From Poseidonibacter ostreae (GTDB lineage: Bacteria; Campylobacterota; Campylobacteria; Campylobacterales; Arcobacteraceae), in NCBI RefSeq assembly GCF_009208075.1, contig NZ_WFKJ01000004.1, positions 1 to 64,000 on the forward strand: a DNA stretch of 64,000 bases, read 5' to 3'. Position numbers and translations under genes: made by a program. The notes below the pieces were generated by a model. That model was not told the origin of the DNA and did no database searches. It saw only the letters and a list, made by a program, of their open reading frames with translations. Below, in pieces: positions 8,511-19,907 of this stretch; the stretch's first letter is position 1, and every line of letters starts with the position of its first letter.

Positions 8511-9503
8511 GTGACAGAGTTGATTGAAAACATAAACAATGCAGCCTCTCTAGAAGAGTTAGAAAACCTTAGAATTGATACATTAGGTAAAAAAGGTATT
8601 TTAACTTTAGAGTTTGCAAAAATGAAAACTATTCCAAATGAAGAGAAAAAAGCATTTGCACAAAATTTAAATGAACAAAAAGTAAAAGTAACAGATGCAA
8701 TTGAGACAAGAAAAGTTATTTTAGAAAAAATTGCATTAGATAAAAAACTAGAAAATGAAAAAATTGATGTTACAAGATTTAATAATACTTTATCTTGTGG
8801 AGCTACACATCCAGTTGTTGAAACAATGGACAGAATTGTAACTTATTTTCAGAATTTAAATTTTGCTGTTGAAGAAGGACCTTTAGTTGAAGATGATTTT
8901 CATAACTTTGAAGCATTAAACTTACCAAAATATCACCCAGCAAGAGATATGCAAGATACTTTTTACAATAAAGACTACACACTTTTAAGAACACATACAT
9001 CTCCTGTTCAAATTAGAACAATGCTAAAACAAGATACTCCTATTAGAATGATAGCACCAGGAACTGTATTTAGACGTGATTTTGATATTACACATACTCC
9101 AATGTTTCACCAAATTGAAGCACTAGTAGTTGATGAGGCAGATAAAATTTCATTTGCAAATTTAAAACATGTATTAGTTGAGTTTTTACATCATATGTTT
9201 GGGGATGTTGATGTTAGATTTAGACCATCATTCTTCCCATTTACAGAGCCTTCTGCTGAAGTAGATATTTCATGTGTATTCTGTAAAGGTGATGGATGTA
9301 GAGTTTGTTCGCATACAGGATGGCTTGAAGTATTAGGTTGTGGTGTAGTTGATCAAAATGTATTTAAAGCAGTTGGATATGAAAATAAATCTGGATATGC
9401 ATTTGGATTAGGTGTTGAAAGGTTTGCAATGCTTATTCATAATATTGGAGATTTAAGATCACTATTTGAAAGTGATACAAGACTATTAGGACAATTTAAA
9501 TGA
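8511..9503 (+). CDS. pheS: Phenylalanine--tRNA ligase alpha subunit PheS
   Basis: The catalytic subunit of the alpha2-beta2 phenylalanyl-tRNA synthetase. It starts with GTG at 8511 after AGGAG. An N-terminal coiled coil (about 1-85) binds tRNA; class II motif 2 is [17 protein letters not shown] and motif 3 is GLGVERFAM. The [12 protein letters not shown] cysteine cluster before motif 3 is common in bacterial PheS. The 330 residues are normal. It overlaps pheT by 4 nt (ATGA). Confidence 0.97.
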   Translation: MTELIENINNAASLEELENLRIDTLGKKGILTLEFAKMKTIPNEEKKAFAQNLNEQKVKVTDAIETRKVILEKIALDKKLENEKIDVTRFNNTLSCGATHPVVETMDRIVTYFQNLNFAVEEGPLVEDDFHNFEALNLPKYHPARDMQDTFYNKDYTLLRTHTSPVQIRTMLKQDTPIRMIAPGTVFRRDFDITHTPMFHQIEALVVDEADKISFANLKHVLVEFLHHMFGDVDVRFRPSFFPFTEPSAEVDISCVFCKGDGCRVCSHTGWLEVLGCGVVDQNVFKAVGYENKSGYAFGLGVERFAMLIHNIGDLRSLFESDTRLLGQFK

Positions 9504-11818
9504 TTATAACAAGAACTTGGATAGAAGAATTTATTGATATCAGTGAGATATCAACTGATGATATTTGCAAAACATTAAACTCTATTGGTTTAGAAGTAGA
9601 TAGTTTAGAACAAGTTTCAATTGCACCTAAAGTTGTAGTAGGAAAAGTTTTAGAAAAAGTTAAACATCCAGATGCTGATAAATTAAATATTTGTCAAGTT
9701 GATATAGGAGTTGAAACTGTACAAATTGTTTGTGGAGCAAAAAATGTTGATGCAGGACAATTCGTACCAGTTGCAGTTGTAGGATGTAAATTATCACCTG
9801 ATTTTAAAATTAAAAAAGCAAAACTTAGAGGTGTTGAGTCAAATGGAATGATTTGTTCATCAACTGAGTTAGGACTTGCAAAACTTAATGATGGAATTTT
9901 AGAACTTGATGATTCAATTGGTGAATTAATTCTTGGACGTGAGTTAAGTGAGTATAAACTTTTAAATGATGATATTATTGAAATTGAACTAACTGCTAAT
10001 AGAGGTGACTGTTTAAGTATAAATGGAGTTGCTAGAGAACTTAGTGCTTTTTATAACATTCCTTTAAATACATTTGAAAAAAATGTTACTCATAATGATT
10101 TAGGAATTGGTCAAATTCTTGATATTCAAGCAAGTGATATTGATGCATCTTTAATTTTTAAAGCTGTAGATTTAAAAGATTTTAAATTAGATATTATGAC
10201 AAAATTAAGAACTGCAATTATTGGTAAACATGAAGAAGATAATGACGTTAAAAATGCACTAACTTATGCAACACATTGCACTGGTGTGATTTTAAATGCT
10301 TATGAAAAAAACAAATCAAAAACTGAAGATAACCTAAGCTTATTAGAAATCAGAAAAGATGAAAATAATTTTGATACTGTTTATGGGAAAGAAGAGCTAA
10401 GTACTATTTGTATTGACCATAAAAAAATAGATAATAGTGATACAGATTTTATTATTGAAGCATCTTATTTAAATCCAGAAAAACTTTCTATGCAAGTATT
10501 TGAAACAAAGATTACTACAGGAGAAATTTATTACAGAACTTCAAGAGGTTCTGAACCTGATATCTCTTATGGAATTGATTATTTAACAACTTTCCTTTCA
10601 TCACTAGGAGCAAAAATCTATAAAGGTAGAAAATCTTTTATAGAAGATAGCCAAAAAGCAACTCTTGATGTAGCAATAGCAAAAGTTAATGCAATTATAG
10701 GTCAAGATATTCCTGAGTTAGAAGTTGAAAGAATTTTAAGTTCATTAGGATTTGAAGTTAAGGATACACTAAATCACATTTTAAATGTAAAAATTCCATT
10801 CTTTAGACATGATATTAAAAATATTGCTGATGTAACTGAAGAGATTGTAAGAATAATTGGTATTGATAATATTCAAGCAAAACCTATGGCAATCGATGAA
10901 GTAAATAGAATAAACCATACAACAAATGATTTAATCAAAAAGAATAAGTTAAGAGCAAAAGCTTGCGAAAATGGTTTTGATGAAACATTAACTTATGTTT
11001 TTGCTTCAAGAGAAAGTTTAAAGAAATACTCTTTCCCTGTAGTAAAAGAAGAGTTAGAATTATTAAATCCAATTGTAAAAGAGTTAAATACTTTTAGAAC
11101 AACTATAGTTTTAAATTTAATTGAAGCATGTGCAAGTAACTATAAAATTGGTGCAAAAGCAACATCATTTTTTGAAATTGGAACAATTTTTGATGAAAAT
11201 AGAAATGAATCAAAAAAGATATCATTTATTCAAACAGGTGCAAACGAACTTGAAGATGTATCAAACTCTGGAAAACCAGGAAATGTAGATTTATTTAAAT
11301 TTGCAAAAAAGATTTTAAATACTATAGGTAAATTTGATTTAGAACCAATGGAAAAGATTACTAATGATTTTATACATCCATATCAAAATGCAAATGTAAT
11401 TGTTGATGGTGAAATTATAGGTTTTATTTCAAAAGTGCATCCAAGTGTATGTGAAGATTACGATTTATCAGATACATTTATTGCTGAAATTGATTTTGAT
11501 TCAATTAAAAATGAATTAGTTAAAACAAAATCTTATTCAAAATTCCAAGCATCTAAAAAAGATTTAAGTATTATTACACCAAAAACTTTAGCATATAAAG
11601 AGATAAAAAACGTAATCAATTCTTTAGATGATGTCAACATTAAACAATATAATCTAATTGATGTTTATACTGATGAAAACTTAGGTGAAAATGAAAGTCT
11701 TACAATTAGATTTGTTTTACAAAATGATGAGAAGACAATGGAAGAAGAAGATATTACAGCTTCTATGAATAATATATTAGAAGCTTTAGAAGCAAAATTA
11801 TCTATTGGATTAAGATAA
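9500..11818 (+). CDS. pheT: Phenylalanine--tRNA ligase beta subunit PheT
   Basis: A 772-residue partner of PheS. Domains in order: N-terminal region, EMAP-type tRNA-binding fold (about 40-150, with [16 protein letters not shown] and [14 protein letters not shown]), B3/B4 region (about 200-390), B5 (about 395-465), a catalytic-like core (about 480-670) and a C-terminal ferredoxin-fold anticodon-binding domain (about 680-772). The B3/B4 stretch looks divergent and lacks an obvious standard editing signature; this is an impression, not an alignment. Translationally coupled to pheS. Confidence 0.96.
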   Translation: MIITRTWIEEFIDISEISTDDICKTLNSIGLEVDSLEQVSIAPKVVVGKVLEKVKHPDADKLNICQVDIGVETVQIVCGAKNVDAGQFVPVAVVGCKLSPDFKIKKAKLRGVESNGMICSSTELGLAKLNDGILELDDSIGELILGRELSEYKLLNDDIIEIELTANRGDCLSINGVARELSAFYNIPLNTFEKNVTHNDLGIGQILDIQASDIDASLIFKAVDLKDFKLDIMTKLRTAIIGKHEEDNDVKNALTYATHCTGVILNAYEKNKSKTEDNLSLLEIRKDENNFDTVYGKEELSTICIDHKKIDNSDTDFIIEASYLNPEKLSMQVFETKITTGEIYYRTSRGSEPDISYGIDYLTTFLSSLGAKIYKGRKSFIEDSQKATLDVAIAKVNAIIGQDIPELEVERILSSLGFEVKDTLNHILNVKIPFFRHDIKNIADVTEEIVRIIGIDNIQAKPMAIDEVNRINHTTNDLIKKNKLRAKACENGFDETLTYVFASRESLKKYSFPVVKEELELLNPIVKELNTFRTTIVLNLIEACASNYKIGAKATSFFEIGTIFDENRNESKKISFIQTGANELEDVSNSGKPGNVDLFKFAKKILNTIGKFDLEPMEKITNDFIHPYQNANVIVDGEIIGFISKVHPSVCEDYDLSDTFIAEIDFDSIKNELVKTKSYSKFQASKKDLSIITPKTLAYKEIKNVINSLDDVNIKQYNLIDVYTDENLGENESLTIRFVLQNDEKTMEEEDITASMNNILEALEAKLSIGLR

Positions 11819-11860
11819 AACAATTAAAAAGTAATTAATAAATATTAAAAGGTTAAAAAA

Positions 11861-13141
11861 GTGGAAAAATTTAGTATAAAGAAATTAGACAAAGCATTTA
11901 ATATTGAAATAGATTCAATAGCAAGTGATAAATCAATATCTCATAGATGTGCAATGTTTTCACTTTTTTCTGATAAAACATCTTATATCAAAAACTATTT
12001 AACAGCAGAAGATACACTAAATACTCTAAGTATTGTAGAGCAGTTAGGTGCAACAATAAAAAGAGATGGGGGAACTGTTGAAATTACTCCAACATCAAAG
12101 TTAAGTGAACCAAAAGATATCTTAGATTGTGGAAACTCTGGAACTGCAATGAGACTGTTTTGTGGTCTATTAGCTTCAGTTGATGGTGCATTTACACTTG
12201 TTGGTGATAAATACTTAATGAATAGACCAATGAACAGAGTTGCAAAACCACTAAGAAGTATAGGTGCTTCTATTGATGGAAGAGAGCATGGAAATAAAGC
12301 TCCTTTATTTATACGAGGAGTAAAAGAATTAAAACCTTTTACTTATCATTCACCAGTAGATTCAGCACAAGTAAAATCTGCAATGATTTTAGCAGCTTTA
12401 AGAGCAACTGGTATCTCAAAGTATAAAGAGAATGAACTAACACGTGACCATACAGAAAGAATGCTAAAAGGTATGGGTGCAAATCTTTCAACAGATAGTG
12501 AAGGTTTTATAAATATTCATCCTTTAGAAGGAATGTTAAAGCCTTTAAATATCACAGTTCCTACAGATCCATCATCAGCTTTCTTTTTTGCACTTGCAGC
12601 TGCTATTACAAAAGATGCAAGAGTATTAATAAAAAATGTTACATTAAACCCAACTAGAATTGGTGCATATCATGTATTAAAGAAAATGGGTGTAACAGTT
12701 AATTTTATTGAAAAAGAGAATATTTATGAACCAATAGGAGATATTGAAGTAATTAATAATGAATTAAATGCTGTAAATGTAGATGAAAATATCTCATGGC
12801 TAATTGATGAACTTCCAGCTTTATCAATTGCAATGTCTTTAGCAAAAGGAACTTCAAAAGTATCAAATGCGCAAGAATTAAGAGTTAAAGAATCAGATAG
12901 AATTACTGCTGTAATTGATAACTTAAAACTTTGTGGTGTTGATTATAAAGAGTTTGAAGATGGTTATGAAATAACAGGTGGAAATATTAATAAAGCAATA
13001 ATTAATTCTTGTGGAGATCACAGAATTGCAATGAGTTTTGCAGTTGCAGGATTAAATTGTGATATGGAAATAGAAGATACGCAATGTATTGATACTTCTT
13101 TTCCTAATTTTAAAGAAATTTTAGATTCATTAAGGACTTAG
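11861..13141 (+). CDS. aroA: 3-phosphoshikimate 1-carboxyvinyltransferase (EPSP synthase) AroA
   Basis: AroA joins shikimate-3-phosphate and phosphoenolpyruvate in the chorismate pathway. It starts at GTG 11861. Diagnostic motifs are SDKSISHR near the N-terminus, [12 protein letters not shown] (about residue 88), [20 protein letters not shown], and [10 protein letters not shown] and [11 protein letters not shown] near the end. The 426 residues are typical. The ispH ATG follows 3 nt after its stop, so pheST-aroA-ispH read as a unit. Confidence 0.96.
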   Translation: MEKFSIKKLDKAFNIEIDSIASDKSISHRCAMFSLFSDKTSYIKNYLTAEDTLNTLSIVEQLGATIKRDGGTVEITPTSKLSEPKDILDCGNSGTAMRLFCGLLASVDGAFTLVGDKYLMNRPMNRVAKPLRSIGASIDGREHGNKAPLFIRGVKELKPFTYHSPVDSAQVKSAMILAALRATGISKYKENELTRDHTERMLKGMGANLSTDSEGFINIHPLEGMLKPLNITVPTDPSSAFFFALAAAITKDARVLIKNVTLNPTRIGAYHVLKKMGVTVNFIEKENIYEPIGDIEVINNELNAVNVDENISWLIDELPALSIAMSLAKGTSKVSNAQELRVKESDRITAVIDNLKLCGVDYKEFEDGYEITGGNINKAIINSCGDHRIAMSFAVAGLNCDMEIEDTQCIDTSFPNFKEILDSLRT

Positions 13142-13144
13142 AAA

Positions 13145-13981
13145 ATGAAAGTTAAATTAGCTTCAAATTATGGATTTTGTTTTGGTGTAAAAAGAGCTAT
13201 TAAAATAGCAGAATCTTATGAAAATGCATCAACAATGGGACCTTTAATTCATAATCAAGATGAAATAAATAGATTAAAAAATGATTATAATGTTGGTCTT
13301 TATAAAGAATTAAAAGATGTAAAAGATAATGATACAATCATTATTAGAACTCATGGTATTCCAAAAGATGATTTAAAAAACTTAAAAGCACAAAATGCAA
13401 AAGTTATAAATGCAACTTGTCCTTTTGTTACAACTCCTCAGCAAATAGTTAAAAAAATGTCAAAAGAAGATTATTCTATTTTAATCTTTGGGGATGCAGA
13501 TCATCCAGAAGTTAAAGGTGTTCAATCTTATGGACAAGATCAAGAAGATGTTCATATTGTCTTAGAACCATCAGATTTAGAAGCACTAAACTTTAAGCAT
13601 AATAAGATAGCAACAATTGCACAAACAACTAAAAAGAAAGAAAAATATCTTGAAATTGTAAATTCATTAATTCTAAAAAATAAAGAAGTTAGAGTCTTTA
13701 ATACAATTTGTGATGCAACATTTGAGAACCAAGATGCAGCTAGAGAACTTTCAAGTGAAGTAGATGTTATGGTTGTAATTGGAGGAAAAAATTCTTCAAA
13801 TACAAAACAACTTCACTCTATTTGTAAAGAAAATTGTATAGATTCTTATCTCATAGAAAACGAATCAGAACTAGATAGTAAATGGTTTGAAAATAAAACA
13901 TTATGCGGTATAACGGCGGGTGCAAGTACACCTGATTGGATAATTCAGCAAGTAGTAAACTCAGTAGAAAGTTACAATTAA
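13145..13981 (+). CDS. ispH: 4-hydroxy-3-methylbut-2-enyl diphosphate reductase IspH
   Basis: The last enzyme of the MEP isoprenoid pathway, making IPP and DMAPP. The three cluster-binding cysteines are visible at C12 (YGFCFGVKRA), C92 (NATCPF) and C189 (NTICDAT). The 278-residue length is the short, single-domain form. It is probably co-transcribed with aroA (3-nt gap). In many bacteria ispH is linked to the S1 gene, as it is here with rpsA next. Confidence 0.96.
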   Translation: MKVKLASNYGFCFGVKRAIKIAESYENASTMGPLIHNQDEINRLKNDYNVGLYKELKDVKDNDTIIIRTHGIPKDDLKNLKAQNAKVINATCPFVTTPQQIVKKMSKEDYSILIFGDADHPEVKGVQSYGQDQEDVHIVLEPSDLEALNFKHNKIATIAQTTKKKEKYLEIVNSLILKNKEVRVFNTICDATFENQDAARELSSEVDVMVVIGGKNSSNTKQLHSICKENCIDSYLIENESELDSKWFENKTLCGITAGASTPDWIIQQVVNSVESYN

Positions 13982-14002
13982 GTAAATTAAGTATTCTTTT
14001 TG

Positions 14003-14008
14003 TATAAT
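14003..14008 (+). promoter_or_regulatory. Candidate -10 element of rpsA
   Basis: TATAAT preceded by TTTTTG lies 39 bp before the rpsA ATG. It gives the abundant ribosomal protein its own start after ispH. Confidence 0.5.
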
Positions 14009-14046
14009 CGTGCATTAAATAAAAACGGTTAATATGAAGGAATAAA

Positions 14047-15702
14047 ATGGGTATCGATGATATTGATTTAGGCGAAGATTTTGATTTTGAGCAAATGCTT
14101 AACGAGTCTTTCGAGAATGCTGAGAATAACTCTGTAGTTGATGGTGTAATTGTTGAAATCTCTGGTGATAGAGTTTTAGTTGATGTTGGTCAAAAAGTTG
14201 AAGGTCAGATTTACTTATCTGAAATTACAATTAATGGTGAAGTTGCATTTAAAGAGGGTGATACAATCCCTGTTATGTTAATGGGAAATAGAGGTGAAAG
14301 ACCTAATATTTCACATAAGAAAGTTCTTCAAAAATTAAAATTTGACGAATTTGTTAAAAAACATGGTGAAGATGTTGAAAATGTAACGATTGAAGGTAAA
14401 ATCATTTCTGTTAAGCAAAGAGGTGGATTTATTATTGAAGACGAAGAAGGTTGTGAATACTTCATGCCTATGGCTCAGTCTTACTTAAAAGCAATTGGTG
14501 CTGTTGGTAAAAAAGTTAAAGCGAAAGTTTTAAAAGTAAACGAAGCACAAAATTCAATTATTGTTTCTAGAAAGAAATTAATTGAAGAAGGTAAAGCAAT
14601 TAAAGATTCTAGAGTTGCTGATATCTTAGAAAAAGCAGAACCAGTTAATGGTATTATTAAAAAAATCACTTCTTATGGAATGTTTGTAGATTTAGATGGA
14701 ATTGACGGTTTAGTTAATTACAATGAAATCTCTTACAAAGGTCCTGTAAATCCTGCAAATTACTACAATGAAGGTGACGAAGTTACTGTAGTTGTATTAT
14801 CTTATGATAAAGCAAAACAACACTTATCATTATCAATTAAAGCTGCACTTTCTAACCCTTGGGAAGAAATTAAAGATGAATTAGAAGTAGGTGATACTAT
14901 TACTGTTACTATTTCTAACTTCGAATCTTATGGTGCATTTGTTGATTTAGGAAATGATATTGAAGGTTTATTACATATTTCTGAAATTTCATGGAATAAA
15001 AACGTTAAAAACCCAAAAGAGTTATTAACTTTAGGTGAAGAAGTTAACGTTGAAGTTATTGAACTTAATGTTGATGCTAAAAGATTAAGAGTATCTCTTA
15101 AAAACTTACAAGAAAAACCTTTTGCTAAATTCACTAAAGAACATAAAGTTGGTGATGTAATTAATGGTAAAATCGCAACTTTAACTGATTTTGGTGCATT
15201 CGTTACTATTGGTGATGTTGATGGTTTATTACATAATGAAGAATCTTCTTGGGAAACTAATGCTAAATGTAAAGCCTTATTCAAAAAAGGTGATGAAGTA
15301 GAAGTTAAAATTATCAAAATTGATAGAGAAAAAGAAAATATTTCATTATCTGTTAAAGAAATTGCTGATTCTCCTGCAAAAAGATTCCAAGATACTCACA
15401 AAATTGGTGATATCGTTAAAGGAACTGTTAAAGATGCAAAAGATTTCGGTGTATTCATTAAATTAGAAGATAACCTTGATGGTTTAATTAGAAATGAAGA
15501 TGTAGAGCCATTAGTAATTGAAGAAATTAAAAGTGGTGATGAAATCGAAGCTGTTGTAGTTAACATTGATACTAAAAGAAATAGAGTTAGATTATCTGTT
15601 AAAAGATTAGAGCAACAACAAGAAAGAGAAGTTCTTAAATCAGTAAATGATACTTCATCTATGACTTTAGGTGATTTATTAAAAGACCAAATTAAAAACT
15701 AG
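14047..15702 (+). CDS. rpsA: 30S ribosomal protein S1
   Basis: S1 unfolds mRNA and helps initiation at weak ribosome sites. After an acidic N-terminal segment, six S1/OB repeats begin near residues 30, 111, 197, 282, 368 and 454; the later ones show the standard G-x-V/F-V-D/x-L-G pattern ending in GL(L/V)H-type turns. The 551 residues match six-repeat S1 proteins. It is followed 12 nt later by serA, an arrangement I also remember from other Campylobacterota. Confidence 0.96.
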   Translation: MGIDDIDLGEDFDFEQMLNESFENAENNSVVDGVIVEISGDRVLVDVGQKVEGQIYLSEITINGEVAFKEGDTIPVMLMGNRGERPNISHKKVLQKLKFDEFVKKHGEDVENVTIEGKIISVKQRGGFIIEDEEGCEYFMPMAQSYLKAIGAVGKKVKAKVLKVNEAQNSIIVSRKKLIEEGKAIKDSRVADILEKAEPVNGIIKKITSYGMFVDLDGIDGLVNYNEISYKGPVNPANYYNEGDEVTVVVLSYDKAKQHLSLSIKAALSNPWEEIKDELEVGDTITVTISNFESYGAFVDLGNDIEGLLHISEISWNKNVKNPKELLTLGEEVNVEVIELNVDAKRLRVSLKNLQEKPFAKFTKEHKVGDVINGKIATLTDFGAFVTIGDVDGLLHNEESSWETNAKCKALFKKGDEVEVKIIKIDREKENISLSVKEIADSPAKRFQDTHKIGDIVKGTVKDAKDFGVFIKLEDNLDGLIRNEDVEPLVIEEIKSGDEIEAVVVNIDTKRNRVRLSVKRLEQQQEREVLKSVNDTSSMTLGDLLKDQIKN

Positions 15703-15714
15703 GACTTAATAAAA

Positions 15715-17301
15715 ATGAGTAAACACACAATCGTAGTTTGTGACCATATACATGAAGATGGATTAAATATTCTTCAAAATACTGAAGATGTAAACTATGT
15801 ATATGCAGCAGATATTGATAAAACTGAACTTTTAAATGTAATTAAAGATGCAGATGTAGCAATTACTAGATCCTCAACAGATGTTGATGAGAAGTTTTTA
15901 AATGCAGCTGTAAATCTTAAAGCTATTATTAGAGCTGGTGTTGGTTATGATAATGTAGATATGGAAGGTTGTAGCAAAAGAGGAATCATTGCTATGAACG
16001 TTCCTACTGCAAACACGATAGCAGCTGTTGAATTAACAATGACACATATGTTATCTTGTATGAGAAAATTCCCATATGCTCATAACCAATTAAAACAAGA
16101 TCGAATCTGGAAAAGAGAAGACTGGTATGGAAATGAACTTTATGGTAAAAAATTAGGTGTTATTGGTTTTGGTAACATTGGACATAGAGTTGCATTAAGA
16201 GCTAAATCATTTGAAATGGACGTAGTAACATACGACCCATATATTCCTTCAACAAAAGCAACTGATTTAGGTATTAAATATACTAATAATTTTCAAGATA
16301 TTTTAGATTGTGACCTTATCACTATTCACACTCCTAAAAATCAAGAAACTCTTGATATGATTGGTGAAGAAGAAATTGCAAAAATGAAAGATGGTGTAGT
16401 TTTAATTAACTGTGCTAGAGGTGGATTATATAATGAAGATGCATTATTTAACAACCTTAAATCTGGAAAAATTGCAATGGCAGGAATTGATGTTTTTATT
16501 AAAGAACCTGCAATTGATCACCCATTATTAGATTTACCAAATATCACTGTAACTGCACACTTAGGTGCAAATACTAAAGAATCACAAAAGCAAATTGCAA
16601 TTCAAGCTGCTGAAAATGCAATTGAATCTGCACGTGGGATTGCTTACCCTAATGCTTTAAATTTACCAATTGATGAAAGTAAAATTCCAGCATTTGTAAA
16701 ACCATATATTGAATTAACTCAAAAGATGGCTTTCCTTTCTGCACAAATTGATAAATCTGCAATCAGATCTATTTCAGTATGTGCACAAGGTGAGATTTCT
16801 GAGTATTTAGATTCATTAAACACTTTTGCAACTGTAGGAGCACTTACAGTTTCTTCTGGAGATGAAGTTAATTATGTTAACTCTAAATTCTGGGCAGAAG
16901 AAAAAGGTATAACTATTGATTCTTGTGAAGTAACACATAATACAAGTGGTTATAGCAATAAAGTTACAGTTAAAATTACAACTGAAAAAGGTGTAAATAC
17001 AATTTCTGGAACTGTTTTTGATGAAAATGTTCAAAGAATAGTAGAAATCAATAACTTTGTATTTGATATTGAGCCAAAAGGTAAAATGATTATTATGAGA
17101 AACAATGACATTCCTGGTGTTATTGGAGAAGTTGGAAAACTTTTAGGTGATGATAATATTAATATTGCTGACTTTAGATTATCTAGAGGGAAAGATGGTG
17201 CTTTAGCTGTTATTCTTGTTGATGAAAAAATCTGTAGTAATACAGTAAAAAGATTAGAAAACTTAGAAGCAGCAATATCTGTTGCTTATGCAGAAATTTA
17301 A
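15715..17301 (+). CDS. serA: D-3-phosphoglycerate dehydrogenase SerA
   Basis: SerA catalyses the first step of serine synthesis. The 528-residue long form has the NAD-binding GFGNIGHR motif (about residue 147), the catalytic arginine in INCARGGL (about 239) and the catalytic histidine in TAHLGANT (about 283). An intervening allosteric-substrate-binding domain follows, then a C-terminal ACT domain (about 455-528, starting GKMIIMRNNDIPGVIG), which suggests feedback by serine. Probably co-transcribed with rpsA. Confidence 0.95.
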   Translation: MSKHTIVVCDHIHEDGLNILQNTEDVNYVYAADIDKTELLNVIKDADVAITRSSTDVDEKFLNAAVNLKAIIRAGVGYDNVDMEGCSKRGIIAMNVPTANTIAAVELTMTHMLSCMRKFPYAHNQLKQDRIWKREDWYGNELYGKKLGVIGFGNIGHRVALRAKSFEMDVVTYDPYIPSTKATDLGIKYTNNFQDILDCDLITIHTPKNQETLDMIGEEEIAKMKDGVVLINCARGGLYNEDALFNNLKSGKIAMAGIDVFIKEPAIDHPLLDLPNITVTAHLGANTKESQKQIAIQAAENAIESARGIAYPNALNLPIDESKIPAFVKPYIELTQKMAFLSAQIDKSAIRSISVCAQGEISEYLDSLNTFATVGALTVSSGDEVNYVNSKFWAEEKGITIDSCEVTHNTSGYSNKVTVKITTEKGVNTISGTVFDENVQRIVEINNFVFDIEPKGKMIIMRNNDIPGVIGEVGKLLGDDNINIADFRLSRGKDGALAVILVDEKICSNTVKRLENLEAAISVAYAEI

Positions 17302-17316
17302 GGCAAAGATCGTATA

Positions 17317-17342
17317 AAAGAAGTGAACTGCTTCACTTCTTT
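17317..17342 (+). terminator. Hairpin terminator after serA
   Basis: An 11-bp perfect stem (17317-17327 with 17332-17342) with a CTGC loop lies between serA and efp. The T tract is only within the stem, so termination strength is uncertain. Confidence 0.55.
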
Positions 17343-17396
17343 AGATTTGGAACCGTAAATTACATATGAAGAATGAATATAATTGGAGGAAGAAAT

Positions 17397-17957
17397 ATGG
17401 CTTTAGGAATGAGTGATTTAAAAAAAGGTATGAAGATTGAAGTGGATGGTATTCCATATAGAATCACAGATTACGCACATGTTAAACCTGGAAAAGGTGC
17501 AGCATTTGTAAGATGTAAAATCAAAAACTTTTTAAACGCAAAAACTATTGAAAAAACATTTCACGCAGGTGATAAATTTAGTATTCCAGATTTAGAACAA
17601 AAAGTTATGCAATTTTTATATGACGATGGTGAGATGTTACAATTTATGGATAGTAAAACATACGATCAAATAGGTTTAACTTATGAACAAGTAGGTGATG
17701 CTGAAAAGTGGATTATTGACGGGATGAATGTTGATATGATGTTTTTTAAAGGTGAAGCAATTACTGTTGAACCACCAGCTACTGTTGAAATGAAAATTGT
17801 TGAAACACCACCTAACTTTAAAGGTGATTCACAAGGTGGAAGAAAACCAGCAACTCTAGAATGTGGTGCTGTTGTTCAAATTCCATTTCACTTAATCGAA
17901 GGTGACATTATTAAATGTGATACTAAGACTGGTGAATACGTTGAGAAAGTTAAGTAA
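17397..17957 (+). CDS. efp: Elongation factor P
   Basis: EF-P relieves ribosome stalling at polyproline stretches. The frame is open from ATG 17373, but I start at 17397 because the strong ribosome site GGAGGAAG (17385-17392) lies inside that upstream extension and the family begins with [11 protein letters not shown]-type sequence. This gives 186 residues, the usual length. The tip lysine that is modified in other bacteria is K33 in [10 protein letters not shown]. Three OB-like domains are present; the end is SGDxxK-like ([10 protein letters not shown]). Confidence 0.95.
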   Translation: MALGMSDLKKGMKIEVDGIPYRITDYAHVKPGKGAAFVRCKIKNFLNAKTIEKTFHAGDKFSIPDLEQKVMQFLYDDGEMLQFMDSKTYDQIGLTYEQVGDAEKWIIDGMNVDMMFFKGEAITVEPPATVEMKIVETPPNFKGDSQGGRKPATLECGAVVQIPFHLIEGDIIKCDTKTGEYVEKVK

Positions 17958-17972
17958 TTAACTTCTTTTCAT

Positions 17973-18006
17973 AAAAAAACCTATATCAAACGATATAGGT
18001 TTTTTT
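17973..18006. terminator. Strong terminator after efp, shared with ribD
   Basis: A 15-bp perfect stem (17973-17987 with 17992-18006) and AAAC loop, A-rich on the left and T-rich on the right, so it works in both directions for the converging efp and ribD. Confidence 0.85.
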
Positions 18007-18010
18007 TTGC

Positions 18011-19021
18011 CTAATTTTTTCTTTTTAAAAAAACTATCTTCTCATTACCTATATAATTCTCGTGTATTATTTCAAAATCCATATCAATTTCATTTAAAGC
18101 ATTTAAACCTTTTTTTATTTTTGGATTTATTAGCAATATTATAAAATCAAGTTTTTCTCTTAAAATATCAAGTAGATTATAAGTACCTTCAACCATAATA
18201 AGTTTATAATCAAGTAGTTTGAATAAATCATCACTTATAATTACATCTCTATTGGGTACATGAAAAAGTGGTATTTTATTATCAAAGATTTTATTCTTTG
18301 AATAAATCATTACATTTGGTGCACGACCGGCTATGTATCTTGCATCTAAAGTTGGTCTATCTGTTCTTACTGTATTTCCACCAATAAGCATTAAATCACT
18401 TTTATCTCTTAATGCATGAACATAAGCTTTTGCTCTATTTTCAGATATTTGTCCTTCAATCGAACCATTTAATGTTTGAGCCATTTTATAAAAGATGAAA
18501 CTTCCACTATTCCATTTTATAAAAGGATATAAAAGGTTATAGGCATCTTTTTTCATACATCCTAAGCCAACATCAATATTAGCATCCTTTAATGTATTAA
18601 TGCCCCCTATTGCCTCTTTATTGATATCTTCATGTGCTATTATTACTTTCTTGGGTTTTATTACTTTTAATAGATTTGCACAAGCTGGTGTTTTTCCAAT
18701 ATGATTACAAGGTTCAAGTGTTACATAAACTTTACAGTCATTAAAAAAATCCTTATGGTTAGAGATTAAATATTCATGTATCTCATTTGAAGTCTTTTTT
18801 GTTTTTAATAAATCATTTGGATGGTATTTTAAAAAAGCTGCTTTAAGTGCATTAACTTCTGCGTGTGGCATTCCAGCTTCTTTATGTGCTTCAATAGCTA
18901 ATATTTCACTTTCACCTTTTACAACTACACAGCCAACAGCAGGATTAGGATAAGTTAAAAACTGATATTTCCAAGCTTCATCAAGGGCAAGTTTCATAAA
19001 AAATTCGTCATTTATTTTCAT
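18011..19021 (-). CDS. ribD: Bifunctional riboflavin biosynthesis deaminase/reductase RibD
   Basis: RibD deaminates and then reduces the pyrimidine intermediate of riboflavin synthesis. The N-terminal cytidine-deaminase-like domain holds the zinc site MPHAEVNAL and PCNHIGKTPAC; the C-terminal reductase domain begins near residue 175 and has LMLIGGNTVRTDRPTLDAR. At 336 residues it is slightly shorter than E. coli RibD (367), mostly at the C-terminus. It is a single minus-strand gene downstream of rimP. Confidence 0.92.
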   Translation of the reverse strand: MKINDEFFMKLALDEAWKYQFLTYPNPAVGCVVVKGESEILAIEAHKEAGMPHAEVNALKAAFLKYHPNDLLKTKKTSNEIHEYLISNHKDFFNDCKVYVTLEPCNHIGKTPACANLLKVIKPKKVIIAHEDINKEAIGGINTLKDANIDVGLGCMKKDAYNLLYPFIKWNSGSFIFYKMAQTLNGSIEGQISENRAKAYVHALRDKSDLMLIGGNTVRTDRPTLDARYIAGRAPNVMIYSKNKIFDNKIPLFHVPNRDVIISDDLFKLLDYKLIMVEGTYNLLDILREKLDFIILLINPKIKKGLNALNEIDMDFEIIHENYIGNEKIVFLKRKN

Positions 19022-19098
19022 TAGTTTAATTCTTTCGTAAATAGTATATAATTTTGAAAGTTAGTATATTTAAAGAGTAATTAATTAGGAGTTAAAGG

Positions 19099-19121
19099 AT
19101 AATAGAGCTTGGCTCTATTAT
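19099..19121 (-). terminator. Hairpin at the end of the infB-rbfA-rimP unit
   Basis: A 10-bp perfect stem (19099-19108 with 19112-19121) with a 3-nt loop touches the rimP stop codon. The minus strand downstream is T-rich but without a clean T tract. Confidence 0.55.
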
Positions 19122-19549
19122 TACCATTCAAAATAAGTTGAAGCAGATAAAATAGAACCGTATTCTATAGTTTCTTCTCCAAATTCAGTTTCAATTGTGA
19201 TTTTTTCTTTATCTGCACTTGTAAGTTTACCTTTGTAAACTTCAGTTGCAATATCTTTTACTTTTACATTTTCGCCAATTGAAGCAATAAAATGATTAGT
19301 TGATTTTAATTTTCTTTCAATTCCAGGAGAGCTAACTTCTAGTTTATAATTTCCACCAAGAGGTTCATCTAAATCTAATATTGGAGAAATCATTCTTGAA
19401 ACTTCAGCACATTTATCTAAGTTTACACCATCTTTTGATGTAATACTAACTCTGTAAATAGTATCACTGTGTTCTCTAGCAGTCGTAATATCGTATAATT
19501 CTACGCCTAAACTTTCAACCGTTAATTTAATTGATTCTTCTAAATTCAT
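19121..19549 (-). CDS. rimP: Ribosome maturation factor RimP
   Basis: RimP assists 30S assembly. The 142-residue protein has the N-terminal alpha-beta domain with the [10 protein letters not shown] motif (family VSSPGLDRPL) and a C-terminal SH3-like domain. Its ATG overlaps the rbfA stop by one base, so translation is coupled. The order infB-rbfA-rimP is the reverse of the enterobacterial rimP-nusA-infB-rbfA operon, and nusA is absent here. Confidence 0.93.
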   Translation of the reverse strand: MNLEESIKLTVESLGVELYDITTAREHSDTIYRVSITSKDGVNLDKCAEVSRMISPILDLDEPLGGNYKLEVSSPGIERKLKSTNHFIASIGENVKVKDIATEVYKGKLTSADKEKITIETEFGEETIEYGSILSASTYFEW

Positions 19550-19905
19550 TAATCTTCACTTTTATTTTTATTAATTTGAGCAAATAATGCTTCAATATTT
19601 CTTGATTTTTCTAATGAAGTATCATTAACAAATTTAAAATCAGGACATTTATACCAACCAGTACTTGCTAGAATATGTGACTTTAATCTTCCATTTGCTT
19701 TATTTAATAATGATACTATTTGATTTATCTCTTTTTTATCAAAATCAGAACCATCAAAATAAACTTGTGCATCATATTTACCATTTTTACAGTTAACACC
19801 TGTAATTGCTAAAGAGTTAATCCTAGCATCTGCCAAATCAGACAGTGCTTCAGGAATTAACTCCATTAATAAAGATTCAGTTCTTTGTAAATTAACACTT
19901 TTCAT
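19549..19905 (-). CDS. rbfA: Ribosome-binding factor A
   Basis: RbfA is a KH-fold 30S maturation factor. The 118 residues include the N-terminal [14 protein letters not shown] helix, the [17 protein letters not shown] strand pair and the helix with [12 protein letters not shown]. It starts 2 nt after the infB stop. Some core positions differ from the enterobacterial protein, but position between infB and rimP makes the call firm. Confidence 0.9.
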   Translation of the reverse strand: MKSVNLQRTESLLMELIPEALSDLADARINSLAITGVNCKNGKYDAQVYFDGSDFDKKEINQIVSLLNKANGRLKSHILASTGWYKCPDFKFVNDTSLEKSRNIEALFAQINKNKSED

Positions 19906-19907
19906 AA

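Noticed and set aside
17373-17396. Upstream ATG giving an 8-residue extension of EF-P
   Set aside because: The ribosome site GGAGG lies within the extension, and the family start matches ATG 17397.
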